Positions 17,962 through 26,822 of a stretch of DNA of 64,000 nucleotides are shown piece after piece. Both the position numbers and the translations under genes were made by a program. The stretch covers positions 434,001 to 498,000 of the forward strand of contig NZ_JAPEVI010000001.1 of assembly GCF_026240905.1 (NCBI RefSeq), given 5' to 3'. The notes below the pieces were generated by a model that searched no databases, was not told where the DNA came from, and saw only the letters and a program-made list of their open reading frames with translations. Position 1 is the stretch's first letter; each line of letters begins with the position of its first letter. Source of the stretch: Roseibium salinum (GTDB lineage Bacteria; Pseudomonadota; Alphaproteobacteria; Rhizobiales; Stappiaceae).

Positions 17962-18355
17962 CGCCTTCCACCAATTTCCGCAATGCGTCCAACTCCCCCG
18001 CGACCATTCCATCGCCGCTGGGTTTGAATAGCCCGCGGACCTCGGTTCCGGCAACCGTCATGTTGTCGCCGACGCGCCCCTCATAGCTGAGATGCAGGGC
18101 CTTGCGGCCCCAGGACTCGATGGAAAGCGTCAGGGACACGATGTCGCCGTCGCGCATCGGCCGGCGGAACCGCGCATTGGCTTCCAGCAGCCCCAGTCCG
18201 ACGGCTCCGAGCTCGCGGCACAGCGCTTCATGGCCGCCGAAGCGACGCAACCAGTCGTGGAAGGTGCGGTCGAACCACGCATAGACATTTGGATAAAACA
18301 CGATCCCGGCAGGATCGCAATCGCCGAAAGTGACTGGATAATCAAGGAGATGCAT
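17954..18355 (-). CDS. acyl-CoA thioesterase, 4-hydroxybenzoyl-CoA thioesterase family (candidate gentisyl-CoA thioesterase)
   Basis: A 133-aa hot-dog-fold thioesterase. The family signature FGDCDPAGIVFYPNVYAWFDR is at about residues 10-29, with the catalytic Asp of the 4HBT group in the DPAG motif, followed by the usual FRRPMRDGD strand. It would hydrolyse an aryl-CoA ester. Beside a fused salicylyl-CoA hydroxylase/ligase and gentisate dioxygenase, its expected job is to release free gentisate from gentisyl-CoA. ATG 18355 is chosen because it gives the standard family length; upstream frame is Arg-rich and unrelated. No clear Shine-Dalgarno precedes it. Divergent from the fusion gene. Confidence 0.85.
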   Translation of the reverse strand: MHLLDYPVTFGDCDPAGIVFYPNVYAWFDRTFHDWLRRFGGHEALCRELGAVGLGLLEANARFRRPMRDGDIVSLTLSIESWGRKALHLSYEGRVGDNMTVAGTEVRGLFKPSGDGMVAGELDALRKLVEGDG

Positions 18356-18449
18356 TTTTATAGTTTTCCATTCTATAAAACGTATTGCGTATAGCGGAAA
18401 AGTATTTATCATTTGGAGCAACAGTTGTCGAGCGACCTTGGGAGGAGGC
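18356..18449. promoter_or_regulatory. divergent AT-rich control region of the salicylate/gentisate cassette
   Basis: Between the thioesterase and fusion-gene starts lies a short AT-rich region containing the inverted repeat TTTTCC (18364-18369) ... GGAAAA (18396-18401) and a GTTTT/AAAAC repeat inside it. IclR proteins bind such spaced palindromes. The strong GGGAGGAGG ribosome-binding site of the fusion gene is at its right edge (18440-18448). Confidence 0.45.
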
Positions 18450-21191
18450 ATGACGATACATTCGCGCATAGAAATTCTGGGTGGCGGCCCGGCGGGCCTG
18501 TACACCGCGATCCTCATCCGGCGTCTTCTGCCGGATGTGCGGGTGCGCATCACGGAACAGAATCCCAAGGGCGCGACCTTCGGTTTCGGTGTGGTCTTCT
18601 CCGACCAGGCGCTTGATTTTCTGAATGCCGACGACCCCGAGACCCATGATCTCGTGACGCCGCATATGGAGCGCTGGCGCAACATGACGCTGAACCTGCC
18701 CGCGGGTCAGGTCATCCTCGACGGCGTCGGCTTTTCCGCAATCGGCCGCCTGGAGCTCATCGAAATCCTGCGCAAGCGGGCAGAAGCGCTGGGCGTGGAA
18801 ATGCGCTTTTCGCATACGGCAACCACCCTCGACGAGTTCCAGGCGGATCTGATCGTCGGCGCGGACGGGCTCAACTCCCTGGTCCGCCGCACGTTCGAAG
18901 CCGGGTTTGCACCGCAAATCAGCCATTTCAGCAATCATTTCGCCTGGTTCGGCACGGAACGGGCGTTCGATACGCTGACCCAGTCATTCGTGACGACGCA
19001 AAAGGGTGCGCTGAATGCGCATCACTATCGCTTTGCCCCCGGTCGCAGCACCTTCATCGTGGAATGCGACGATGCGACCTTCGGCGCCTATGGTTTCGCC
19101 GAAATGGACGAGAGCGAGAGCGCTCGGGTCTGCGGGGAGATTTTCGCCGATGTTCTGGACGGCGCACCGCTGATCACCAACAAGTCGACGTGGCGGCAGT
19201 TCCCGCGCCTGTGGTGCAGGAACTGGGTCGCCGGCCGGCACGTGCTTCTGGGCGATGCCGCACATACTGCGCATTTCTCCATCGGGTCGGGAACGCGGCT
19301 TGCGATGGAAGATGCCATCGCCCTTGTCCGGTCGCTGGCGGCCCATGAACATGTCGACGAGGCACTGGCGGCTTACCAGTCGGAACGCCAGCCCATCGCC
19401 AGGAAGATCGTCGATGCGGCTAACACGTCCGCCGCCTGGTATGAGACCTTCGCGGAAAAGATGGCTCTGCCTCCGGTGGACTTCGCGTTCGACTACATCA
19501 CCCGCTCGGGCCGCGTCGACATGGATCGCCTGCGCCGGATCGCTCCGGGCTTCATGGCCCGGTATGAGGCCGAAAAGAGTGCAGACGCCACGCCGGCCGA
19601 TCCAGTGTCGGACGATGCACCCGGCGTCGTGGAGATCGGCTTCACCAAAGCCGCCCACTCGAACTGCTCCGCGATCCTCTGGGACAATCTCGGCCGCAAT
19701 CCGGAGAAAGCCGCGGTGATCGGCCCCGCCGGTACGCTGACCTACAAGGAGCTGGTGGCCGAGGCGGCGCGATGGGGCAATGCCTTTCTTGCCGCCGGCT
19801 GTGAACGGGGTGAGCGGATCCCCTTCTTTCTCGATGACACGCCGGTTTATCCCGCCGCGTTTTTCGGCGCCGTGCGGGCCGGCTTCGTGCCGGTGCTTCT
19901 CAACACGCAGACGACGCCGGATGTGCTGAATTTCTTTCTGAAGGACACCGGTGCGCGCCTCGCCTTGTGCGAGGCGGCGCTGGCCGGCCGTTTCTCGCCG
20001 GAAACCCTGGCCGGCACGACGCTCGAGAAAGTCGTGATCGCCAATGGCGAGGCAGGCGGAAACGCGCAGGTTGCGGCGGTCGATTTCCTCGCCGGTCAGC
20101 CCGAAGAACTCGCCTGCGCCGACACCGGCCCCGACGACATGGCATTCTGGATGTATTCCTCAGGCTCCACCGGCCGGCCCAAGGGCATCGTTCACCTGCA
20201 TCACGACATGGCCTATACGCAAGCCTCCTTCGGTGAGCATGTCCTGAAACTTGACCCCGAAGACATCTGCTTCTCCGTGCCCAAGATCTTCTTCGCCTAC
20301 GGTTTCGGCAACGCGATCACCTTCCCCTTCTCCGTTGGCGCGACCACGCTGCTGATGCCGGGACAACCGCGGCCCGCCGCAGTCCTCGACATGATCGAGA
20401 CGTACCGCCCGACGGTGCTCTTCGGTCTGCCCACGCTCTATACGGCCCTGGCCCGGTCGGAAGGGGTCGATAAACGGGACCTGAGCTCCCTGCGCCAATC
20501 CATGTCGGCGGCCGAAATCCTGTCCCAGGATATCTACGACGCCTGGAAGGACCTGACCGGACACGGGCCGACGGAAGGTCTCGGTTCCACCGAGATGCTG
20601 CATATCTACCTGTCCAACAGCCTCTGCGACCACCGGATCGGCTCGGCCGGAGCGCGGGTGCCGGGCTATGAAGTGCGCCTCGAAACGCCCGAGGGAAAAC
20701 CGGCTCAGCCGGGCGAGGAGGGCGTCATGTTCGTGCGCGGCCATTCCTCGGCACCCTGCTACTGGAACCGGCCGGAAAAGACCCGCGACACCATGCGCGG
20801 CGACTGGCTCTACACCGGCGACCGCTTCATCGAGACGGATGGTCATTATTATTTCCAGGGCCGGGCCGATGAACTGATCAAGGTGTCGGGCCAGTGGGTG
20901 TGGCCCCTGGAGGTAGAGCGTTGTCTCAACGAGCATCCGGACGTTCACGAATGCGCGGTCCTCGCGCATGAACTCGCCGACCGACGGATGACCTTGAGGG
21001 CGATTGTGCGGCTTCGCGACGGCGGACGGGCCGGCGAAGCGCAGAGCGATGAACTGCGCGCCTACGTCAAGTCACGCCTGCAGCCCTACAAGTATCCGCG
21101 CATCGTCGAATATGTCGAGGATCTACCCAAGACGGGAACGGGCAAGATCGACCGGCAGGCCCTTCTGAAGGGGCAAACGGCCGGCGCCTGA
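18450..21191 (+). CDS. fused FAD aryl-CoA hydroxylase and aryl-CoA ligase (predicted salicylyl-CoA 5-hydroxylase / salicylate-CoA ligase)
   Basis: A 913-aa two-domain enzyme. Residues 1-~375 are a class A flavin monooxygenase: ILGGGPAGLYTA near the N-terminus, and LLGDAAHTAHFSIGSGTRLA with the GSGTRLAMEDA segment typical of salicylyl-CoA 5-hydroxylase and anthraniloyl-CoA monooxygenase. The anthraniloyl-type OYE domain is absent. Residues ~400-913 are an adenylate-forming ligase of the benzoate-CoA ligase type: YSSGSTGRPKGIVH near 568, YTGDRF, and the C-terminal catalytic Lys in PKTGTGKIDR near 895. One polypeptide could therefore make salicylyl-CoA and hydroxylate it to gentisyl-CoA. ATG 18450 follows GGGAGGAGG. 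There is no stop or gap between domains, so the fusion is real in this sequence. Substrate is inferred from the gentisate genes downstream. Confidence 0.88.
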   Translation: MTIHSRIEILGGGPAGLYTAILIRRLLPDVRVRITEQNPKGATFGFGVVFSDQALDFLNADDPETHDLVTPHMERWRNMTLNLPAGQVILDGVGFSAIGRLELIEILRKRAEALGVEMRFSHTATTLDEFQADLIVGADGLNSLVRRTFEAGFAPQISHFSNHFAWFGTERAFDTLTQSFVTTQKGALNAHHYRFAPGRSTFIVECDDATFGAYGFAEMDESESARVCGEIFADVLDGAPLITNKSTWRQFPRLWCRNWVAGRHVLLGDAAHTAHFSIGSGTRLAMEDAIALVRSLAAHEHVDEALAAYQSERQPIARKIVDAANTSAAWYETFAEKMALPPVDFAFDYITRSGRVDMDRLRRIAPGFMARYEAEKSADATPADPVSDDAPGVVEIGFTKAAHSNCSAILWDNLGRNPEKAAVIGPAGTLTYKELVAEAARWGNAFLAAGCERGERIPFFLDDTPVYPAAFFGAVRAGFVPVLLNTQTTPDVLNFFLKDTGARLALCEAALAGRFSPETLAGTTLEKVVIANGEAGGNAQVAAVDFLAGQPEELACADTGPDDMAFWMYSSGSTGRPKGIVHLHHDMAYTQASFGEHVLKLDPEDICFSVPKIFFAYGFGNAITFPFSVGATTLLMPGQPRPAAVLDMIETYRPTVLFGLPTLYTALARSEGVDKRDLSSLRQSMSAAEILSQDIYDAWKDLTGHGPTEGLGSTEMLHIYLSNSLCDHRIGSAGARVPGYEVRLETPEGKPAQPGEEGVMFVRGHSSAPCYWNRPEKTRDTMRGDWLYTGDRFIETDGHYYFQGRADELIKVSGQWVWPLEVERCLNEHPDVHECAVLAHELADRRMTLRAIVRLRDGGRAGEAQSDELRAYVKSRLQPYKYPRIVEYVEDLPKTGTGKIDRQALLKGQTAGA

Positions 21192-21279
21192 CACAGCTAC
21201 AAACGCATACTTCAAATCAACGGCGGGACATCCCGCCGGAGTATCCGGCTACCGGAACGTCTCTAATCGGGAGGGAACC

Positions 21280-22257
21280 ATGAGACTTGCCAAATATCTG
21301 CTGACCGCCGGGCTCGCGCTCGGAATTGCGGCTCCGGCCGCAGTCCCTGCATCAGCCCAGGTCCTGTCCATTGCCACGCCGCCACAAGGGTCGGTATGGA
21401 ACACCATGTCCTCGGTCATTGCCAGCCAGGCCCGCGAAAACGGCGGCCTGCGCATGGTGGTGCAGCCCTATGGCGGCAACGCCCAGATGATGCAGGCTGT
21501 CAACGACACGGTCGCCGAGTTTTCGCTTAACGATGTGAATGACGTGATTTCAGCCCTTGAGGGCAGCGGCGAGTACCAGGCGGCTATGCCCAACCTCCGC
21601 GTCATTGCGCGTATCAACCCGTTTCCGGTCGGCCTTTATGTGAAGGAAGACTCCGGGCTTAAGCAGGTTGCCGACCTTGCCGGCAAGAGCGTGCCGGCGG
21701 GCTGGGACGGCTTCCCCATCGCACGCTCGCATATCACCGCGATCCTCGCGGCGGGCGGCCTGACCTGGGACGACGTCGACAAGGTGCCGGTTCCGGAGCT
21801 TATCCGCGGGTCTGACGACATGGCGTCGGGACGCGTCGACAGCGCCTTTTTCGCAGTCGGCGGACCGAAGGTCGCCGAAATCGATGCATCGGTCGGCGGG
21901 GTCCGGTTCCTGGCCGTCGACGCCAATCAGGACACCCTTGCCAAGATACGGGCGGTCCGGCCCGCCTTCTATTTCTCCGAAGTGACCCCGGCACCGCCGC
22001 GCGTCGGCGTGAAGGAGCCGATGATGTTCGTCACCTGGGACAACATTCTCGTCGCCGGGGCGCATGTGTCCAACGAACAGGTCAAATCGCTCCTGTCCGT
22101 GGTCTTCGACAGCAAGGATGCGATAGGCAAAGCCTATCCGCCGCTTCGCGCGCTCGATCTTGAGACGGCTTATCGCGCCTATCCGGGACTGGAATACCAT
22201 CCCGGCGCTGTCGCCTTCTTTGAAGAACGCGGCGTCGAACTGTCGGCCGCCGAATAG
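21280..22257 (+). CDS. TAXI-family TRAP transporter substrate-binding protein
   Basis: A 325-aa precursor with a Sec signal peptide (KYLLTAGLALGIAAPAAVPASAQ, quoted here only as a Lys-rich start plus an Ala/Leu core ending ASA). The mature part shows the TAXI pattern: IATPPQGSVWNTMSSVIA, VVQPYGGNAQMMQAVN and a late YHPGAVAFFEERG segment. It binds the substrate in the periplasm and hands it to the TRAP permease encoded next. Inserted between the ligase fusion and the ring-cleavage genes, it is a candidate salicylate or gentisate binder. Start ATG 21280 has GGGAGGG 6 bases upstream. Confidence 0.9.
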   Translation: MRLAKYLLTAGLALGIAAPAAVPASAQVLSIATPPQGSVWNTMSSVIASQARENGGLRMVVQPYGGNAQMMQAVNDTVAEFSLNDVNDVISALEGSGEYQAAMPNLRVIARINPFPVGLYVKEDSGLKQVADLAGKSVPAGWDGFPIARSHITAILAAGGLTWDDVDKVPVPELIRGSDDMASGRVDSAFFAVGGPKVAEIDASVGGVRFLAVDANQDTLAKIRAVRPAFYFSEVTPAPPRVGVKEPMMFVTWDNILVAGAHVSNEQVKSLLSVVFDSKDAIGKAYPPLRALDLETAYRAYPGLEYHPGAVAFFEERGVELSAAE

Positions 22258-22326
22258 ACCGTAGCCTTTCAAGGGGCGGCCCCGATGCCGCCCCCTCCCC
22301 CGCCGGACTTGAAGGAAGGGCTGAGC

Positions 22327-24296
22327 GTGACTGACGTCAACACAGATGAAACCTCGTATTCAGGGGCTTCGAAGAACTCCGCAACGCCGGATTGGCTGCG
22401 ATACCTCACCCGCGGCTTGGCCGGCATGCTGACCCTGGCAGCCGTGGCGCAGGCTGCGGACCTGCCATCACGCCTGGGATATTCCTACTATACCGAGCAG
22501 TTCCTGGCGGTGGTCCTGGGGCTGAGTCTTGCGCTGGTGTTCCTCCTGCGCAGGATCAAATCAGGCGCCGTGGGGCGGCCGTCGGTCCCCGATCTGCTGC
22601 TGGCGGCTATCGGCCTCTTTGTGTCGCTCTATGTGGCCTGGGACTACCCCAGCCTGCTCAACAGCGCCATGATGTTGCCGTGGCACGCATTGGCGGCGGG
22701 CGGCCTGCTCTTCCTGCTCGTGCTGGAGGGGCTGCGCCGGACGGTGGGCATGACGCTTGTCGTCGTGGTCCTTGTCATCACCGGATACGGACTGATCGGC
22801 CATCTGGTGCCGGGGGTCCTTCAAACGCGGGAAGTCGCCGCACCGCGCCTTGCCGTCTACCTTGCCTTCGATCCGAACGGCCTGTTCGGAATTACCCTGA
22901 GTGTCGCCGCCACGGTGGTCGTCGCCTTCATTCTGTTCGGCCAGATTCTGTTGCGCTCGGGCGGGGCCGATTTCTTCAACGACATCGCGCTGGCGACCAT
23001 GGGGCGCCGGCGGGGCGGCGCGGCCAAGATCTCCATCGTCGCCTCGGGCCTGTTCGGCTCGATTTCGGGTGTCGTCGTTTCGAATATCGTCGCCACCGGC
23101 GTGGTCACCATCCGGCTGATGATCAATGCCGGCTTCCGCCGGACCACCGCGGCCGCGGTCGAGGCCGTCGCCTCCACGGGCGGGCAGATCGCGCCGCCTG
23201 TCATGGGCGCCGTCGCGTTTCTGATGGCGGACATCCTGCAAAAGCCCTACTCGGAGATCGTCATTGCCGCCATCGTGCCCGCCCTGCTCTATTATGTCTC
23301 TCTGTACGTGCAGGCAGACCTCCAGGCGGCCAAGCACGACATCAGGCCGGTCGAGGGCGAGGAGATCCCGCCCGTCGGGCGTGTCATGTCGCGCGGCTGG
23401 GTGTTTGCCCTGCCCTTCACCGCCATCGTTGCCGCCCTGTTCTGGTTCAATCAGCGGGCGGAGACCGCGGCGCTCTGGGGGGCGGGGCTGCGCTCCTGAT
23501 CGGGCTCCTGATGGGCTACGGCAGCACCCGCATGTCCGTGGCCGATCTGTGGGAAGCTGCGGTGGAAAGCGGCCAGTCGATCATCGATATCGTCATGATC
23601 TCCGCCGCCGCCGGTTTCATCATCGGCGTTCTGAACGTGACCGGCCTCGGTTTTGCGGTCACCTTCGCTCTGGTCGATCTCGGCCAGGGCAGCCTGCTCT
23701 TGCTGCTCCTGATCGCCGCTGCCGTCTGCCTTGTGCTCGGCATGGGCATGCCGACCGTGGGCGTTTACCTGCTGCTTGCGGTTCTCATTGCCCCGTCGCT
23801 GATCGAAACCGGAGTCGAGCCGATCGCAGCCCACCTGTTCATCTTCTACCTGGGCATGATGTCCATGGTGACCCCGCCCATCGGTATCGGCGCCTTCTTC
23901 GCCGCCTCGATCGCCAAGGCGCCGCCGATGGCGACGTCCTTCGAAGCCATGCGCTTCGGCTGGACGGCCTATATCGTGCCGTTCCTCTTCGTGTTCTCGC
24001 CTGCCCTGCTGCTGATCGGGGATCCGCTCGAAATCGTGCTGGCGGTCGTGACGGCCATTCTGGGCGTCTATGCCATTTCCAGCGCCTTCGTCGGCTGGCT
24101 GCATGGCCCGGTCGGACCTCTCCGCCGGGCGTTGATCGGCGGGGCGGGCGTCGCCCTCCTGCTGCCGCCGGACATGCTTGAGGGGGCTGCCCTTTGGATC
24201 AATGGGGCGGGGATGGTCTGCCTGGCAGTGCTCTGGTTGTCCGGGCGTAGCCGGGCGACTGACACGCAACTCATGGCGGCCGGTGTCAAGAACTAG
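22327..24296 (+). pseudogene. TRAP transporter fused permease (TAXI type), single-base frameshift
   Basis: The gene encodes a ~655-aa fused 4TM/12TM TRAP permease, but its frame breaks at about 23477-23487. The first part ends WFNQRAETAALWGAGLRS-stop at 23499. The rest continues one frame back as ALLIGLLMGYGSTRMSV...PTVGVYLLLAVL...MVTPPIGIGAFFAA and runs to 24296. Adding one G to either the 6-G or 4-G run restores an uninterrupted, family-like protein. Causes may be a sequencing error, a recent mutation or ribosomal slippage. GTG 22327, with AAGGAAGGG 6 bases upstream, is a better start than ATG 22285. If intact, it is the membrane channel for the adjacent TAXI binding protein. Confidence 0.85.
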
Positions 24297-24340
24297 CAAG
24301 CCTGGCCCCGCCGAACAGCTTCATCAACAAGGAGACACAA

Positions 24341-25036
24341 ATGTCGTATGTATTCCCTGCCCCGCCTGTTTCGGCCGTGGCGGTCGCCGGCACGAGCGAC
24401 CGCCTGCCGGTGCGCCGCATTTTCTGCGTGGGGCGCAATTATGCCGCGCATGCACGCGAGATGGGCAAGGATCCGGACCGTGATCCGCCCTTCTTCTTCA
24501 CCAAGCCCGCGGACGCGGTTGTGAATTCTGGCGAAACGGTCGCCTATCCGCCGGAGACCGAGAACTTTCACTATGAGGCGGAGCTTGTCGTGGTGATCGG
24601 CACCGGCGGGCGCGACATCACCGAAGCGGATGCGCTCGGCCATGTGTGGGGCTATGCCGTCGGCAACGATCTCACCCGCCGCGACCTGCAGCTTGCGGCG
24701 CGCGACAAGGGCCGGCCCTGGGACTTCGGCAAGGCCTTCGACCGTTCCGCGGTGATCGGTCCCGTCCATCCGGTCTCGGAGGTTGGCCATCCCGGCAAGG
24801 GAGCGATCAGGCTCACCGTAAACGGCGAAACCAGGCAGGATGCGGACCTCTCGGAACTGATCTGGGCCGTGCCGGAAATCATATCGATCCTGTCCCGTTC
24901 CATTGCGCTGGCACCGGGAGATCTGATCATGACGGGCACGCCGGCCGGTGTCGGGCCCTTGGTACCGGGCGACGTCTGCGTCGTCAGCATCGAGGGACTG
25001 GGCGAGATCCGTACCGAAATCGGCCCGCGGGTGTGA
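24341..25036 (+). CDS. fumarylacetoacetate-hydrolase-family protein, predicted fumarylpyruvate hydrolase
   Basis: A 231-aa FAH-fold hydrolase. It shows IFCVGRNYAAHAREMG, the FFFTKPADAVV strand, metal-binding acidic residues in NFHYEAELVVVIG, and the GTPAGVGPL loop near the C-terminus. In the gentisate pathway this family (NagK-like) splits fumarylpyruvate into fumarate and pyruvate, the last step. The next gene starts two bases after its stop, so they are one operon. ATG 24341 has AAGGAG 8 bases upstream. Confidence 0.9.
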   Translation: MSYVFPAPPVSAVAVAGTSDRLPVRRIFCVGRNYAAHAREMGKDPDRDPPFFFTKPADAVVNSGETVAYPPETENFHYEAELVVVIGTGGRDITEADALGHVWGYAVGNDLTRRDLQLAARDKGRPWDFGKAFDRSAVIGPVHPVSEVGHPGKGAIRLTVNGETRQDADLSELIWAVPEIISILSRSIALAPGDLIMTGTPAGVGPLVPGDVCVVSIEGLGEIRTEIGPRV

Positions 25037-25038
25037 CG

Positions 25039-25686
25039 ATGAGCCTGATATTGCACAACTTCTTTCGCTCCTCCACCTCGACGCGCCTGCGGATCGCGCT
25101 CAATCTCAAGGGGCTGGACTACGCCTATGTGCCTTATGTGCTTCGCCGCGGCGATACGCGCATGCCGGATTATCTGGCGATGAACCCGGCCGGTCTGGTC
25201 CCGACGCTGGAGCGGGAGGACGGCACATGCCTCACCCAGTCGCTTGCCATCATCGAGTGGCTGGAGGAGACGCATCCGCAACCTCCGCTCCTGCCCTTCG
25301 GCCCGGATGAACGGGCGCGGGTCAGGTCCCTTGCGTTGATGATCGCCTGCGAAATTCATCCCCTCAACAATCTCCGGGTGCTCGCTTATCTGGCGGAGCG
25401 CTTCGGCGCAGATGAAACCGCCCGGAAAGAGTGGTTCACGCATTGGGTCGCGACCACATTCGATGCCTTTGAAAAGAGACTGTCGTCGGAGGATCAGACC
25501 GGCGATTTCTGCCACGGGGACACGCCAGGTCTCGCCGATATTTGTCTCTACGCTCAGGTCTGGAACAACCGCCGGTTCGATATCGACACTTCGAACTGGC
25601 CGGTCATCGCCCGGATATTCGGCCGGCTGGAGACCATACCCGCGTTCAGGGACGCTGCGCCGCCGCACCAGCCGGACGCCGCCTGA
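25039..25686 (+). CDS. zeta-class GST-type maleylpyruvate isomerase
   Basis: A 215-aa glutathione-S-transferase-fold protein. The thioredoxin-like half begins LHNFFRSSTSTRLRIALNLKGL, with the SSTS motif near residues 11-14 characteristic of zeta-class maleylacetoacetate/maleylpyruvate isomerases (NagL, MaiA). It continues with MNPAGLVPTLE and LTQSLAIIEWLEE. The helical half follows. It should catalyse the glutathione-dependent cis-trans isomerisation of maleylpyruvate to fumarylpyruvate. It is placed two bases after the hydrolase and 32 bases before gentisate dioxygenase. Upstream in-frame extension only overlaps the hydrolase out of frame, so ATG 25039 is the start. Confidence 0.9.
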   Translation: MSLILHNFFRSSTSTRLRIALNLKGLDYAYVPYVLRRGDTRMPDYLAMNPAGLVPTLEREDGTCLTQSLAIIEWLEETHPQPPLLPFGPDERARVRSLALMIACEIHPLNNLRVLAYLAERFGADETARKEWFTHWVATTFDAFEKRLSSEDQTGDFCHGDTPGLADICLYAQVWNNRRFDIDTSNWPVIARIFGRLETIPAFRDAAPPHQPDAA

Positions 25687-25718
25687 TCCTTCTTGAACTC
25701 CCACCAGGAGAACACGTC

Positions 25719-26822
25719 ATGCTCGATGAAACCGAAAAAGCCCCGGTAAACGAAATGCAGCCCGAAGACACTCCGGAGCTGCGCGCGCTTTACCAGGGGT
25801 TCGAGGAGCAGCATCTCCTGCCGCTCTGGACCCAGCTCGGCGACTTGATGCCCCGCCACCCCAGACCCAAGGCTGTGCCGCATATATGGAAATGGGCCAA
25901 GCTGCTGCCGCTGGCGGAGAAATCCGGCGCACTCGTACCGGTCGGACGAGGCGGAGAGCGCCGGGCGATCGGCCTTGCCAATCCGGGCCTGGGCGGCAAC
26001 GCCTATGTCAGCCCGACGCTCTGGGCGGCCATCCAGTATCTGGGGCCCCGGGAAACCGCGCCGGAGCACCGCCATTCCCAGAACGCCTTCCGCTTCGTGG
26101 TCGAGGGCGAAGGAGTATGGACGGTGGTCAACGGCGATCCGGTCCGCATGAGCCGGGGCGATCTCCTCCTGACGCCCGGCTGGCATTTCCACGGTCATCA
26201 CAACGACACCGACAAGCCCATGGCCTGGATCGACGGGCTCGACATCCCCTTTGCGCAGCAGAACGATGTCGGTTTCTTCGAATTCGGATCGGACCGCGTC
26301 ACCGACTATGCAACGCCGCGCTTTTCGCGCAGCGAGCGGCTCTGGTGCCATCCGGGCCTGCGCCCGTTGTCGGGGCTGCGGGATACGGTCAGTTCGCCGA
26401 TCGGGGCCCATCGCTGGGAACATACCGACCGGGCACTCACCGAACAGCTTCTCCTGGAGGAGGAAGGGCAGCCGGCAACGGTCGAACATGGCCACGCAGC
26501 CATTCGCTACGTCAACCCGACCACCGGCGGAGACGTGATGCCGACGATCCGCTGCGAATTCCACCGGCTGCGGCCCGGCACGCAAACGCCGGTGCGCCGG
26601 GAAGTCGGCTCGTCGGTGTTTCAGGTTTTCCAGGGCGGCGGCGCGGTCGTTATCGACGGTGTGACGCACAAGCTCGATATCGGCGACATGTTCGTCATTC
26701 CATCGTGGATTTCCTGGTCGCTGCAGGCCGAAACCCAGTTCGACCTGTTCCGCTTCTCCGACGCCCCGATCATGGAGCGGCTGAATTTCGCCCGGACCCA
26801 GGTCGAAGTGGAGGGACCGTGA
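25719..26822 (+). CDS. gentisate 1,2-dioxygenase
   Basis: A 367-aa bicupin. The N-terminal cupin holds the iron-binding His residues in EHRHSQNAFRFVVEG and WHFHGHHN. The C-terminal cupin (about 270-350, HRLRPGTQTPVRREVGSSVF, DMFVIPSW) has lost most ligands, as usual for the family. The enzyme cleaves gentisate between the carboxyl- and hydroxyl-bearing carbons to maleylpyruvate using Fe(II) and O2. ATG 25719 with AGGAG is the start; longer upstream frame reads the isomerase out of frame. The 3' end overlaps the next gene by 4 bases. Confidence 0.93.
   Translation: MLDETEKAPVNEMQPEDTPELRALYQGFEEQHLLPLWTQLGDLMPRHPRPKAVPHIWKWAKLLPLAEKSGALVPVGRGGERRAIGLANPGLGGNAYVSPTLWAAIQYLGPRETAPEHRHSQNAFRFVVEGEGVWTVVNGDPVRMSRGDLLLTPGWHFHGHHNDTDKPMAWIDGLDIPFAQQNDVGFFEFGSDRVTDYATPRFSRSERLWCHPGLRPLSGLRDTVSSPIGAHRWEHTDRALTEQLLLEEEGQPATVEHGHAAIRYVNPTTGGDVMPTIRCEFHRLRPGTQTPVRREVGSSVFQVFQGGGAVVIDGVTHKLDIGDMFVIPSWISWSLQAETQFDLFRFSDAPIMERLNFARTQVEVEGP

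Noticed and set aside
18438..18449. TTG start four codons before the fusion-protein ATG
   Set aside because: It lies inside the GGGAGGAGG ribosome-binding site of the ATG at 18450, so it is very unlikely to be used.
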